Assembly (NCBI GenBank): GCA_003223295.1 | Contig: QHYM01000151.1 | Location: 1-52,142 of the forward strand | Direction of reading: 5' to 3' | Source: Acidobacteriota bacterium | Lineage (GTDB): Bacteria; Acidobacteriota; Terriglobia; Acidiferrales; UBA7541 | DNA length: 52,142 nt | Shown: piece after piece, positions 39,766 to 50,100 of the stretch | How positions within the stretch are numbered: position 1 is the first letter of the stretch | Layout of the letters: every line of letters starts with the position of its first letter | Made by a program: the position numbers and the translations under genes | Notes under the pieces: model-generated | What the model was told of the DNA's origin: nothing | Databases searched by the model: none | What the model saw: the letters and a program-made list of their open reading frames with translations, nothing else

Positions 39766-40086
39766 TGAATCCTCCCTCGTGCCAAAGTCCAAATTGGCCG
39801 CAACCGCGCGGGTGGATTATGCCCCACCCGGGCAGGACGGGAAAGAGTGAATCCTTGAGCGACGGGAGGCGGGCGTTTCTGGGCCCTCCCGCCTATTGAC
39901 TACTGTGCAAGCTCGCTGTATCGTGCACCGGATATTTTGCTCAGGTCGGTTGCACAGACCATGGGACGGGACCCTTCCATACCGTGGACGGCCGCGGATC
40001 ATTCTGCCGGCCACCATTCGGGCTGTTCTCTTCTGCCTAAGGGACTTCTTCTGTGTTTTCTCAGCCTTGAACAACGGAGGTTCATC

Positions 40087-42060
40087 GTGTTATCCCGCCG
40101 TCTTTCCTTGTTGGCAGCAATCATTTTCGTCGGGGCCGCTGTTCGCTTTAGCCTCCCGGTTAGTGCCGGCGACGAATGGCTACCCATTACTCCGGAAGAG
40201 CTGAAGGTGACCAGCGATCCAAAAGCCCCCGGGGCGCCCGCCATCACTCTTTACCGCCAGGTGGATCGGGACGACAGTGATCCGATGAGGCCCCACGAGT
40301 ACAACTATGTCCGCAAGAAGATTTTCACCGAGGAAGGCCGCAAGAATGCCGACGTGGAGATCCCCGTGTTGAAGGGGCAGTGGGATGCTCATAGCATTAA
40401 GGCCCGCACGATTCGGGCTGACGGATCGATCGTCAATTTTGACGGCAAGGTCTACGAAAAGGAAATTGTGAAGGCTCGCGGCCTAAAGTTTTTGGCGAAG
40501 ACCTTCACCCTGTCCGATGTCCAGCCCGGAAGCATCATTGAGTATCACTATATGCTCGATTTTGCCGAAGGATACGTTTTCAACTCGCATTGGGTTCTCA
40601 GCGATGATCTCTTTACCAAAGCCGCCAAATTTACGCTCAAGCCCTATGGCCAGTGGGCGTTGAGGTGGAGCTGGCCCAACGGTCTCCCGGAGGGGGCCAA
40701 GCCTCCGGTCCAGGAACACTCGTCAATTCATATGGAAGCTCAAGACATCCCGGCATTCCAGGTGGAAGACGATATGCCGCCGGAAGGAGCCATGACGTTT
40801 TTGGTGGATTTCATTTACAGCGAGGACACGTTCGAGAAAGAAGCGGATAAGTTCTGGAAGAAGCAAGGAAAGAAAATGGATGATGCCGCCGAGGGCTTTG
40901 TCAACAAGCGCAAGGCCATGGAGCAAGCGGTCGCGCAGATCGTCTCAACCGGCGATTCGCCGGAGGTGAAGCTGCAGAAGATTTACGCGAAGACCCAGAG
41001 CATCCGCAATACCAGCTACGAACTGGAAAAGACTGAGCAGGAACAGAAACGGGCAAAAGAAAAGGAAGTTAACAACGTGGAAGACGTTTGGAAGCGCGGC
41101 TATGGCGATGGAATTCAAGTTACCTGGCTTTTCCTGGGGCTTGCGCGCGCGGCAGGATTCGACGCTTCTCCGGTACGGATCTCCACGCGGGATGACCATT
41201 TTTTCAAAAACAATCTCATGAATGCCAGGGATCTCAACACCAATGTCGTGTCCGTTAAACTCGACGGCAAGGACATGTATTTCGATCCCGGCTCAGCGTT
41301 CACGCCGTTTGGCATGTTGCCCTGGTCGGAAACGGGCACGCCTGGGTTGAAGCTCGACAAGGATGGCGGCACTTGGGTGACCACGCCGAATCTCGACAGT
41401 TCCGCTTCGCAAATTATTCGCAAGGCGGATTTGAGTTTGACTTCCGAAGGCTCGCTGGAGGGCAAGCTTACGGTCACCTTTTCGGGGCTGGAAGCCGTCT
41501 GGCGCCGGGTCGAAGAACGCAACGAAGATGAGGCTCATCGCAAGAAACTGCTGGAAGATTATGTGAAGGAAATTGTTCCGGTCGGAATCGATGTTGAGTT
41601 GACAAACAAGCCGGACTGGACCAGTTCGGCGCCAACGCTCGTCGCGGAATATTCCCTGAAAGTTCCGGGATGGGTCTCCGGTGCAGGGAAGCGAGCGCTG
41701 ATGCCCGTGGGTTTGTTCAGCGGCCCGGAAAAACACATGTACGAGCATTCCACTCGCGTTCACCCCCTCTATTTTCATTATATGTACGAGAAATCCGATG
41801 ACGTCCGCATCGAACTCCCGCTAGGCTGGCAGGTAAGCAGCCTGCCCCAGCCCGTTACCAACGATGCGAAATTGCTCGTCTATACAATGAAAACCGAAAA
41901 TGAAAAGGGCGCGCTTCGCCTGGAACGTCATCTCAAGTGCAGTCTTACGATACTGGAGCAGAAGTATTACAACGCGTTGCGGAGTTTCTATCAGTCGGTG
42001 AGGAGCGCAGATGAACAGCAAATTGTCCTGCAGCCGCTCGGCATTTCTTCGGGTAATTGA
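40087..42060 (+). CDS. DUF3857 protein with inactive transglutaminase-like domain
   Basis: A 657-residue exported protein from GTG 40087 (GGAGG at about seven bases upstream; the frame is open from 39937 without signal-like sequence). The signal peptide is LSRRLSLLAAIIFVGAAVRF. The N-terminal DUF3857 domain (IKARTIRADGSIVNFDGKVY, FTLSDVQPGSIIEYHYML) is followed by a transglutaminase-like fold in which the catalytic Cys of the usual YGDCKDKA motif is Gly: RGYGDGIQVTWLFLGLARAA. The His strand reads LNTNVVSVKLDGKDMYFDPG, without the His. So the enzyme is probably dead, kept for structure or binding. Its 3' end overlaps the next gene by 50 bases. Confidence 0.85.
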   Translation: MLSRRLSLLAAIIFVGAAVRFSLPVSAGDEWLPITPEELKVTSDPKAPGAPAITLYRQVDRDDSDPMRPHEYNYVRKKIFTEEGRKNADVEIPVLKGQWDAHSIKARTIRADGSIVNFDGKVYEKEIVKARGLKFLAKTFTLSDVQPGSIIEYHYMLDFAEGYVFNSHWVLSDDLFTKAAKFTLKPYGQWALRWSWPNGLPEGAKPPVQEHSSIHMEAQDIPAFQVEDDMPPEGAMTFLVDFIYSEDTFEKEADKFWKKQGKKMDDAAEGFVNKRKAMEQAVAQIVSTGDSPEVKLQKIYAKTQSIRNTSYELEKTEQEQKRAKEKEVNNVEDVWKRGYGDGIQVTWLFLGLARAAGFDASPVRISTRDDHFFKNNLMNARDLNTNVVSVKLDGKDMYFDPGSAFTPFGMLPWSETGTPGLKLDKDGGTWVTTPNLDSSASQIIRKADLSLTSEGSLEGKLTVTFSGLEAVWRRVEERNEDEAHRKKLLEDYVKEIVPVGIDVELTNKPDWTSSAPTLVAEYSLKVPGWVSGAGKRALMPVGLFSGPEKHMYEHSTRVHPLYFHYMYEKSDDVRIELPLGWQVSSLPQPVTNDAKLLVYTMKTENEKGALRLERHLKCSLTILEQKYYNALRSFYQSVRSADEQQIVLQPLGISSGN

Positions 42061-44053
42061 TCGTCTCGGGTTTGGTCCAGTTTTGGCCGTGCTAGCCGTT
42101 GCACTGCTTAGCTTGCCGGCGCCTGCTCGCGCTGGCGACGCGCCGCAATGGATGCACGCTCTCGTGAATGTACCTCTTCCCGAGCATGACGAAAAAACAA
42201 ATGCGGTTTTGTTGCTCGCCGAGGATACCTTCACAGTTCAAGGCAACGGCAAAATGAAGCGCATCGAGCGGCGCGTCTACAAGATTCTGAGGCCCGATGG
42301 CCGGGCGTACGGAACCATTTACGCAAACTTCGATGCCGGGACCAAGATCAACAGCATTCATGGCTGGTGCATCCCGGCACAGGGAAAAGATTATGAAGTG
42401 AAGGATAAAGAAGCCATTGAGACAGCGCTGTTCGGCGTGCCCGATGGCATTTTGATGAGCGACGTGAAAACAAAAGTTCTTACTATCCCCGCTGCGGATC
42501 CCGGGAACATCGTCGGTTATGAAATGGAACAGGAAGTTCACCCCTACGTTATGCAGGACGTGTGGAGATTTCAGCACATAGGAGTGCCGGTTCGGGAGGC
42601 GCATTATTCTCTGCAATTACCGGCCGGGTGGGAGCATAAAGAAGTGTGGCTGAACCATTCAGAGACGGCTCCAGCTTCGTCCGGGTCGGGCCAATGGCAG
42701 TGGGCATTAACAAATGTTCCTGCCGTCAAACCGGAAAGCAATATGCCACCGTTAAGCGGAGTGGCGGGAAGAATGGTCGTTTCCTTATTTCCTTCCGGCG
42801 GCAGCGGGACTAAAGGCTTTGAGAGTTGGAGCGAAATGGCGCGATGGGAAGATGGACTCGACCGAGGCCGGCGCGATGCTTCTCCCCAGATCAAACAGAA
42901 AGTCGCCGCCCTGACGGTGTCCACACCCACGACGCTTGCGAAGATGCAAGTGTTGGCTCGGTTCGTGCAAACCGATATCCGCTATGTAGCGATCGAACTC
43001 GGGATTGGCGGTTTGCAGCCCCATCCTGCAGCAGAAATCTTCAATCACCATTATGGAGACTGCAAGGACAAAGCAACTCTGCTCGGGTCGATGCTGCACG
43101 AAATCGGCGTCGAATCGTTTCACGTTTCCATCAACACAACGCGCGGAGGAGCAGCGCCGGACCGCCCGCCGACCGAAGAGTGGTTTAATCACGAGATTCT
43201 TGCGATCCGGCTGCCGGACGACGTAAAAGATCCCTCGCTTTTTGCCATTCTCGATCATCCAAAACTTGGCAGGATTCTGATCTTTGATCCCACCGATGAA
43301 TGGACGCCGTTTGGACGTCTACGCGGGGAGTTACAAGCAAATTACGGATTGCTGGTGACGGGTGATGGCGGCGAGTTGATCAAGCCGCCGCAGTTGCCGG
43401 CGGCCTTGAATGGCGTGATGAGAACGGCCAAGCTCACACTCACTCCGTCGGGCACATTAAGCGGCGACTTCGTCGAGCAACGCAACGGAGACTACGCGAC
43501 CGAGCAGCGGGCTTCACTGAAATCCGTCTTGAAGGATGCCGACCGGATCAAGTTTCTTGAAAGCCTGATTTCTCACTCGTTGCCGACTTTTCAAATTACG
43601 AAAGCAAGCCTGCTGAATTTGAATCAGACCGACCAACCCTTTGGATATCAATATTCGCTGGTCGCGCAGAATTACGCGAAAACAGCCGGCAATTTGCTGC
43701 TGGTCCGGCCTAGGGTCGTGGGCGTCAATTCCAGTGATCTGCTGGAAACGAAGGAGCCCCGCCGGTATCCCGTTGAATTCGATGGCCCCTGGAAAAACAC
43801 GGACACGGTTGAAATTGCCATGCCGACGGGCTATGAAGTGGATGACCTGCCGCCGCCCGTGAACGCGGATTACAGCTTTGCGAGTTATCACAGCAAAACG
43901 GAAGTCAGCGGGAACATGCTGAAATATACGCGAACGTTTGAAGTGAAAGAGTTGAGCGTTCCGGTCAGCAAGGTTGAGGATTTGAAGAAGCTTTATCGCA
44001 TCATCGCCGGCGACGAGAGAAATACGGCGGTGCTGAAGCCCGCGAGCCACTGA
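42011..44053 (+). CDS. DUF3857/transglutaminase-like exported protein
   Basis: A 680-residue protein, start inside the previous gene with GAGGAG six bases before ATG. A signal peptide (LAVLAVALLSLPAPARAGD) precedes the DUF3857 domain and a transglutaminase domain with an intact triad: Cys in HHYGDCKDKATLLGSMLHEI, His in WFNHEILAIRLPDD and Asp in ILIFDPTDEWTPFG. It probably acts in the periplasm on an unknown peptide or protein. The arrangement with the degenerate relative in front of it suggests a complex in which one subunit is catalytic and the other is not, with synthesis linked by the overlap. Confidence 0.88.
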   Translation: MNSKLSCSRSAFLRVIDRLGFGPVLAVLAVALLSLPAPARAGDAPQWMHALVNVPLPEHDEKTNAVLLLAEDTFTVQGNGKMKRIERRVYKILRPDGRAYGTIYANFDAGTKINSIHGWCIPAQGKDYEVKDKEAIETALFGVPDGILMSDVKTKVLTIPAADPGNIVGYEMEQEVHPYVMQDVWRFQHIGVPVREAHYSLQLPAGWEHKEVWLNHSETAPASSGSGQWQWALTNVPAVKPESNMPPLSGVAGRMVVSLFPSGGSGTKGFESWSEMARWEDGLDRGRRDASPQIKQKVAALTVSTPTTLAKMQVLARFVQTDIRYVAIELGIGGLQPHPAAEIFNHHYGDCKDKATLLGSMLHEIGVESFHVSINTTRGGAAPDRPPTEEWFNHEILAIRLPDDVKDPSLFAILDHPKLGRILIFDPTDEWTPFGRLRGELQANYGLLVTGDGGELIKPPQLPAALNGVMRTAKLTLTPSGTLSGDFVEQRNGDYATEQRASLKSVLKDADRIKFLESLISHSLPTFQITKASLLNLNQTDQPFGYQYSLVAQNYAKTAGNLLLVRPRVVGVNSSDLLETKEPRRYPVEFDGPWKNTDTVEIAMPTGYEVDDLPPPVNADYSFASYHSKTEVSGNMLKYTRTFEVKELSVPVSKVEDLKKLYRIIAGDERNTAVLKPASH

Positions 44054-44071
44054 CTACCATTTCCAATTCTT

Positions 44072-44563
44072 TCAAGAATGATTGCCACGCAGGGTCTTAA
44101 CCGACCAGGCTGCATCGGCGCGACCAATCAAGAGGGCCACGAAGCAAAGGATGAACACAGAGTGGCTCAGGCTTGCGCCGAAGTACTGCCAGAAGGGTGC
44201 GCTGGCGCCTGGATAGTCGGAAGAAAAAAGCAGAGTGATCATGAAAATGAGGCCTCCGACGCTGGCAGGCCGCACAAGAATCCCGAAGATTAGCGCGATG
44301 CCGATAGCGAGTTCGCCATAAGCCACCAGAAACGCGATGGGCGTGGCGTGCGCGAGCACGAATCCGCGAAGCACTGGCGCCATAACTGGATAAGCTCCGC
44401 CCTCAAGAAATCGATTAATCCAGTACTGGAAACCGCCGTGAAGCGTGAATTGCGTGCCAAAGACTTTGTATTCGCCGAAGATCAGGAACAGAGTGCCGAC
44501 GCCAATGCGCAGAACCGCCACCGCGCGGGAATTCATGTCGGGCGAGGGCTGCGTTTCCTGCAT
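44072..44563 (-). CDS. DoxX-family membrane protein
   Basis: A 163-residue protein, ATG at 44563 after AGGAGAAGGA. It has four membrane helices with the family pattern AVLRIGVGTLFLIFGEYKVF, FLVAYGELAIGIALIFGILV, GGLIFMITLLFSS and SVFILCFVALLIGRADAAW. DoxX relatives include thiosulfate:quinone oxidoreductase subunits and proteins with redox or stress roles; nothing more specific can be said. It converges with the transglutaminase gene (18 bases apart). Confidence 0.83.
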   Translation of the reverse strand: MQETQPSPDMNSRAVAVLRIGVGTLFLIFGEYKVFGTQFTLHGGFQYWINRFLEGGAYPVMAPVLRGFVLAHATPIAFLVAYGELAIGIALIFGILVRPASVGGLIFMITLLFSSDYPGASAPFWQYFGASLSHSVFILCFVALLIGRADAAWSVKTLRGNHS

Positions 44564-44594
44564 GAATCCTTCTCCTGGTGGGGCAGGACAAATC

Positions 44595-45050
44595 TTATCC
44601 GAGTTTGGACAGGCGGTCGCGCACGCGATCGCTCAGTAACTTGCCATCGACCGTCTTGCCTTGCAGCACAGACTTTGCGGCTTTCACCACCGCGCCCATT
44701 TGCTTGATGGAATTCGCGCCGGTTTCGGAAATCGCCTTGGAGATGGCCGCATCCATATCCGCCTCGCTCGCACCGGCGGGCAGATACGACTCGATAATGC
44801 CAAGTTCCTTCGTTTCCTTGGCTGCGAGTTCGGGGCGGTTGCCTTTGGTGAATTGTTCGATGGATTCCTTGCGCTGTTTGACGAGCGTCTGCAAGATCTG
44901 AATGCTTTCGGACTCATCCAGCGCCCGTATTTTCTCCACTTCTTTGAGCTTGATGGCCGATTTGATTCCACGCAGCACGCTCAGGCGCAATTCATCCTTT
45001 GCCCGCATGGCTTCGACCAGATCAGTCTGAATTCTCTCAGCAAGGTTCAT
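44595..45050 (-). CDS. GatB/YqeY domain protein
   Basis: A 151-residue protein from ATG 45050 (GAGGAG upstream); the longer frame to 45125 is not family-like. Typical YqeY features are IQTDLVEAMRAKDELRLSVL, LQTLVKQRKESIEQFTKG, LGIIESYLPAGASEADMDAA and GAVVKAAKSVLQGKTVDGKL. This is a stand-alone homologue of the C-terminal tRNA-binding tail of GatB; its own role is unresolved. It precedes the DoxX gene in the same direction by 31 bases. Confidence 0.93.
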   Translation of the reverse strand: MNLAERIQTDLVEAMRAKDELRLSVLRGIKSAIKLKEVEKIRALDESESIQILQTLVKQRKESIEQFTKGNRPELAAKETKELGIIESYLPAGASEADMDAAISKAISETGANSIKQMGAVVKAAKSVLQGKTVDGKLLSDRVRDRLSKLG

Positions 45051-45157
45051 CGCCTGCTCCTCAAGCCATTCAATATAGCAGAGAGGCAGCACGCGGCGAG
45101 ACCGGATTGTCAGTCGTACGGGCATTCATACACGCTTTCGTACGGGTTTGTACTGAA

Positions 45158-45186
45158 TTGACAGCGCCGGAGGGACTCGCTACTTT
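45158..45186 (+). promoter_or_regulatory. Candidate serA promoter
   Basis: A perfect -35 TTGACA (45158-45163) is separated by 17 bases from TACTTT (45181-45186), giving a leader of about 70 bases before the serA start at 45265. The -10 is weak (three of six). Confidence 0.45.
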
Positions 45187-45264
45187 TGATCTCTTACACT
45201 GTGCGGCAAATTCGCGTCCGTTCTCCCGCGAATAAAACCATAGGAGCAACACCGAAGGGGCGGA

Positions 45265-46857
45265 ATGAAAGTTATCGTAGCGGACAAAATCAGCGAACGT
45301 GGCGTGAAACTGCTTAAAGAGCAGACAGACTGGAACACTGTTCTGACCACAAAGGAAACGCTCGAAGCCGAAATCGCGGACGCCGACGCGCTGATCGTGC
45401 GGAGCGCCACGAAGGTCACCGCGGAGTTGCTCGCTAAGGCGCCTAAGCTGCGTGCTGTGGGCCGCGCGGGCGTGGGCGTGGACAACATTGATTTGGAAGC
45501 AGCTACGAAGCGCGGGGTGTTGGTGATGAGCACCCCTGGCGGAAACGCCGTGAGCGTGGCGGAACACACCTTTGCGTTGCTGTTGTCGCTGGCGAGGCAA
45601 GTGCCGCGTCTGGACAAAGCCATCCACGAGGGGCGTTGGGAGAAATCATGTGCTGCGGGAACGGAAGTGCGCGGGAAGACGCTCGGCCTGGTGGGGCTCG
45701 GAAGAATCGGCAGCGAAGTCGCCGTGCGCGCGGAGGCTTTTGACATGCGCGTGCTGGCCTATGATCCGTTCATCAGTGAAGCAGCGGCGCGCGAAATGTC
45801 GGTCGAACTCGTGCCACTCGATCAATTGCTGGCGGAGAGCGATTTTGTTTCACTGCACACGGCGCTGAGTCCCGCGACGCAAAACCTCATCAGCGCGGCC
45901 AACATACGAAAGATGAAGAGCAGTGCGCGTATCATCAACACCGCCCGCGGGGAACTCGTGGACGAGGCCGCCCTCGCCGAAGCTTTAAAGTCCGGCAAAC
46001 TCGCTGGCGCGGCCGTGGACGTATTCGCGGAAGAGCCTCCCAAGAATTCTCCGCTCGTGGGGCTGCCGAACGTGATTGCCACGCCGCACGTGGCTGGTTC
46101 GACGGCGGAAGCACAAGAAGAAGTTGGCACGCAGGTAGCCGTGCAGATCAAGGATTACCTGGCGGAAGGAATCATCCGCAACGCCGTGAATCTTCCGGCG
46201 CTTTCGGCGGACCAATACCGGCGCGTGCGGCCTTACCTGGAATTGGCGGAGCGGCTCGGGTCGCTGGTTTCTCAGGCCGCGGCCGCGCGGCCTGCGCGGA
46301 TTCGCATTCGCTACGCGGGCGAGGTGGCGGAAGTGGGCACGCACTTGCTTCGCAGCGGCGTGCTCGCCGGAGTGTTGAACGCCGTCCTGGACGAGAAAGT
46401 CAACGTAGTGAATGCGCCCGCCGTGGCTGCGGCGCGCGGCTTGCGTGTGGAAGAAGAGACGCGCAGGCGCGAGCACGGCTTCCCGAATACGCTGGAGGTC
46501 TCGGCGCTGCCGGAAAAAACCGGTTCCGCGCCCGGCTTCACTGCGGAGGGAACGGTTTTGCATGATGGCTCGCAGCGCGTCCTGGCAATCGAGGGCATTC
46601 CGCTGGAAGCGCAGCTCGAGGGGACGATCCTCTATCTGCGGAACCGGGACGAGCCGGGCGTCATTGGCCAGGTGGGAACGGCGCTTGGGAAGCTCGGCGT
46701 GAATATCGCGACTTTCGCTCTGGGCCGCCGCGAAGCCGTCCGTGGAGCAGAAGCCGCCGCGTTAGTGAGGGTCGACGGCGCGGTGTCCACTTCAATCCTA
46801 GAGCCCATCCGCGCCATTCCCGCCATCACCGAGGCCAAGTTGCTCCGGCTAGCCTAG
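45265..46857 (+). CDS. serA: D-3-phosphoglycerate dehydrogenase
   Basis: A 530-residue long-form SerA, first enzyme of the phosphorylated serine pathway (3-phosphoglycerate to 3-phosphohydroxypyruvate). The NAD fold is GLVGLGRIGSEVAVRAEAFD (residues 141-160); the catalytic Arg, Glu and His lie in NTARGELVDEAAL, VFAEEPPKNSP and ATPHVAGSTAEAQE. An intervening allosteric domain (about 320-450) is followed by a C-terminal ACT domain (YLRNRDEPGVIGQVGTALGK), which suggests serine feedback. Its substrate is also the substrate of gpmI. A candidate promoter lies upstream. Confidence 0.95.
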   Translation: MKVIVADKISERGVKLLKEQTDWNTVLTTKETLEAEIADADALIVRSATKVTAELLAKAPKLRAVGRAGVGVDNIDLEAATKRGVLVMSTPGGNAVSVAEHTFALLLSLARQVPRLDKAIHEGRWEKSCAAGTEVRGKTLGLVGLGRIGSEVAVRAEAFDMRVLAYDPFISEAAAREMSVELVPLDQLLAESDFVSLHTALSPATQNLISAANIRKMKSSARIINTARGELVDEAALAEALKSGKLAGAAVDVFAEEPPKNSPLVGLPNVIATPHVAGSTAEAQEEVGTQVAVQIKDYLAEGIIRNAVNLPALSADQYRRVRPYLELAERLGSLVSQAAAARPARIRIRYAGEVAEVGTHLLRSGVLAGVLNAVLDEKVNVVNAPAVAAARGLRVEEETRRREHGFPNTLEVSALPEKTGSAPGFTAEGTVLHDGSQRVLAIEGIPLEAQLEGTILYLRNRDEPGVIGQVGTALGKLGVNIATFALGRREAVRGAEAAALVRVDGAVSTSILEPIRAIPAITEAKLLRLA

Positions 46858-46858
46858 C

Positions 46859-47145
46859 CAAGAACCAGTACTCTCGAAACGCCGCCCTCTCCATCATTCG
46901 GAAATTCAATTAAACCGATTTGATAAAGAATTTAGAAGAACTTGCCTTGACAGAACTATCAGCTTGTCCTAAAAACATAACCAATATTTCTTAGGTTTGA
47001 GTGGCGGGGGAAGGTTGCCTGAGGTCCTTCTAAATTTGCTAGAGGTCGCGGATTGCAATAGGCCGGTGTAGCCTTGCGTTTTCGCGGCATCCTTCCGCTG
47101 GCTCTGGTCCCCATTCTCAATTATGGTGCGCGAAAGGAGCAGTTT
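46859..47145 (+). repeat. Leader copy A in front of the first Oar-like receptor
   Basis: These 287 bases reappear in diverged form at 51137-51421. Shared blocks include CAAGAAC-AGTACTC, TTAAACCGATTTGATAAAG, TTGACAGAA, AAGGTTGCCTGA, the exact 19-mer TTCCGCTGGCTCTGGTCCC and GGTGCGCGAAAGGAGCAG. It contains a -35-like TTGACA (46947-46952) and a 165-base leader up to the ATG, and the ribosome-binding site AAGGAG (47134-47139). Confidence 0.85.
46947..46975 (+). promoter_or_regulatory. Candidate promoter, receptor 1
   Basis: TTGACA (46947-46952), 17-base spacer, TAAAAA (46970-46975). The -35 is perfect and conserved in the second leader copy at 51225-51230; the -10 is weak. Confidence 0.45.
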
Positions 47146-50100
47146 ATGAAGTTGTCTCTAAAGAGGACCGTTTCATTGCTCTCGATCTGCACGCTCTTGT
47201 TGTTTGCCAGCTTGGCTAAAGCCCAATCCGGTACTTCGACGATTCGCGGAGAAGTGTCAGACCCGCAGGGGAAGGCGGTCGCCGGAGCAGAAGTGACGAT
47301 CAAGAGCCCGAATACAGGTTTCACGCGCACCCAGACAACGAATTCGGCCGGGGGATTCAGTTTTGAGTTAATCCCCCCAGATGATTACGCCATGGAGGTG
47401 CAGGCTGCGGGATTCAAAAAGACCGTCCAGAATGTAAGCGCGCTCGTCGGATCAGCCATTTCCGCAGACGTGCGACTGGAGATTGGGCAGGTGGGTGAGG
47501 TCGTGCATGTGGAGGCTACGGGAGCTGTGGCGGTGAACACGGAAGACGCAACGCTGGGCAATAACTTTGACAACCAGCAGATTACACAGCTCCCCTTAGA
47601 GTCCCGCGATGTTTTGAATTTGCTTACGCTGCAGCCCGGTGTGACTCCAACGGGTTATGTCTCGGGAGCCCGTAGCGATCAATCCAACATCACCCTGGAT
47701 GGTGTGGACATCAATGACCAACAGATCCAGTCGCTCGTTCCTGGACAAGCCATTATCAACTCGCTGAAAACTCCCGTGCTGCGGCTAAATTCAGAGGCCC
47801 TTGAGGAGTTCCGCGTGACCACCATGAACGCCAACTCCAGTCAGGGGCGTTCTTCGGCCGCTCAAGTCAATCTTGTGAGCAAGAGCGGCACGGACAATTT
47901 CCACGGAGCGGCTTTCGAAGCGAACCGCAGCACCATCTTTACGGCAAACGACTTCTTCAATAACCGGATCGGATTGCCACGGCCGGCCTTGGTTCGCAAC
48001 GTGTTCGGTGGGGCCTTTGGGGGCCCCATTAAGAAGGATAAATTATTCTTTTTCTACAGTTATGAAGGATTGCGCGAAGCAAAAGGCGCCTCGGTTGTCC
48101 GAACTGTCCCGCTTGCTAGCATGGGCCAGGGGGACTTGCGTTACCTGGATGTGAACAACGTTGTCCAAACCCTTTCCGAAGCTCAGCTCAATCAAATCTT
48201 TCCTCAAGTCTTGATTAACGATGTGGGGCGCGCGGTTTTGGCTAACGCGGCTTCGAAATACCCTGCCAACGACTTCACTACAGGCGACAGCTCAGCCAAC
48301 CAACTGCTAAACACTGCAGGCTTCCGGTTCAATGCACCGACGCCGAGTGATTTGAATTCCCATGTGGCCAAGATTGATTGGAATATTACGAAGGACCAGA
48401 CCGCCTTTGTGCGCCTCAATACAATTTATGATCACATCGGTTTGCTGCCGCAGTTTCCCGATACGCCCGCCCCAAACGTGTGGTCGCACCCCTGGGGTTT
48501 CGTGGCGGCCCATAATTGGACGCTCGGGAGGAATTGGGTGAACAGCTTCCGTTACGGACTCACCCGCCAGGCCTTCAGCCAACTGGGCGACAGCAACACA
48601 AACAACATTAACTTCCGATTCGTTTTCTCGCCGCTGGCGTTCTCTCGTACCATCAATCGTACGACCCCGGTACAAACCATTCTGGACGACGTGGTCTGGC
48701 TGAAGGGCTCCCACACCTTTCAGTTCGGAACAAACCTCCGCATTATACGGAACAACCGGGGCAGCTTTGCCAATGCCTTTGACTTTGCTCAGACCAACCC
48801 CTCCGGGTATCAGCAGGGCGGAAACGTTGTTTCCGATCCGATTGCTGCTTATCTTGCGGCCAATAATCTTCCAGCCATGGGATCCTCCTCCATTTCGCCC
48901 GTGCAGAACGCCGCTACTGCCTTGATAGGACGCTTCTCAAACTACACTGCCAACTATACCTTCGGGCATGATGGTTCGGAGTTGCCGGCTGGCAGTCCAT
49001 CTCTGCGTGATTTTGCGACGGAGGCCTATGATTTCTACGTTCAGGATGCGTGGAAAATGCGGCACAACCTGACCGTCACCTACGGAATCCGATACACGCT
49101 GAGCCGGCCTGTCTATGAAAAAAATGGCTTGGAGGTCAGACCCAACATTCCGTTGGGTCTTCTATTGGACCAGAGGATCGCCTCGGCTGCGAAGGGCATT
49201 CCGGACAACACTCTTTTCTCAGTCAGCCCCTCGGGCCCAGCGAATGGCAAGCCTGGAATGTACGACTGGGATTACACCGACTTTCAACCGCGCATAGCCG
49301 TGGCGTGGCAGCCGAGTTTTAACAAAGGCCCACTTGGAGCGCTGCTTGGTGGAAGCGGCAAATCGGTCGTTCGCGGCGGTTTTGCCATCATCAATGATTA
49401 TTATGGCGAAGCGCTCGCCACGTTCTTCGACCTAAACAATATCCTGGGCTTTTCCTCCAGCCAGGTGATTCCCGTGAACACCTACAATGTCACCAACTCC
49501 CCAGCGCCGGCATTTACCGGATTCAACCAAGATGTGCGGAGCCTGCCCCTAATTACGCCACCTGCGTCCTTGCAGTTCCCGCTCTCGCAGGGTACGGGAC
49601 CAGGCGGTGATTTTGGGGATATCGAAACTTCTTTGGACTCGAATCTGCGCTCTCCGCGCGAATACACCTGGAATATGACGTATGAGCGGCAATTGCCCGG
49701 CGGCCTGTTGTTCCAAGCTTCCTACATCGGCCGATTGGGTCACAATCTTCTCCTGCAACGCGACGTTTCTCAGCCGAACGATTTGTTCGATCCCGGATCC
49801 AAGATGGATTGGTATACTGCGGCAACGGTTTTGGAGAAGATTCGCCAGACCCGTCCCCCGAACAATACAGCTGTGCCCACAATGGCTTACTTCGACAACA
49901 TTTTTCCGTCGAATCTGCGGGACACCATGGTTGCGTTCGAAGGTGTGTGCAAGGCACCTACCCCACAAAACCCCAATCCTCCGTGTATACCGGCTGGTTT
50001 TACGCCGACGCAGACCGTTTTCTGGATGGCCCGGAACCTGTTCGGAAACGACTGGACCGATACGCAATTTGATCTTGAGTTAGGCATAGACCAAAGCCTG

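Noticed and set aside
38191-39768. Plus-strand frames opposite the OPT transporter
   Set aside because: Polar shadows of a membrane-protein gene read backwards; no start signals or motifs.
46970-47145. The receptor leader as a known riboswitch
   Set aside because: No known riboswitch consensus is recognised, and the hairpin registers differ between the two copies, so there is no clear covariation.
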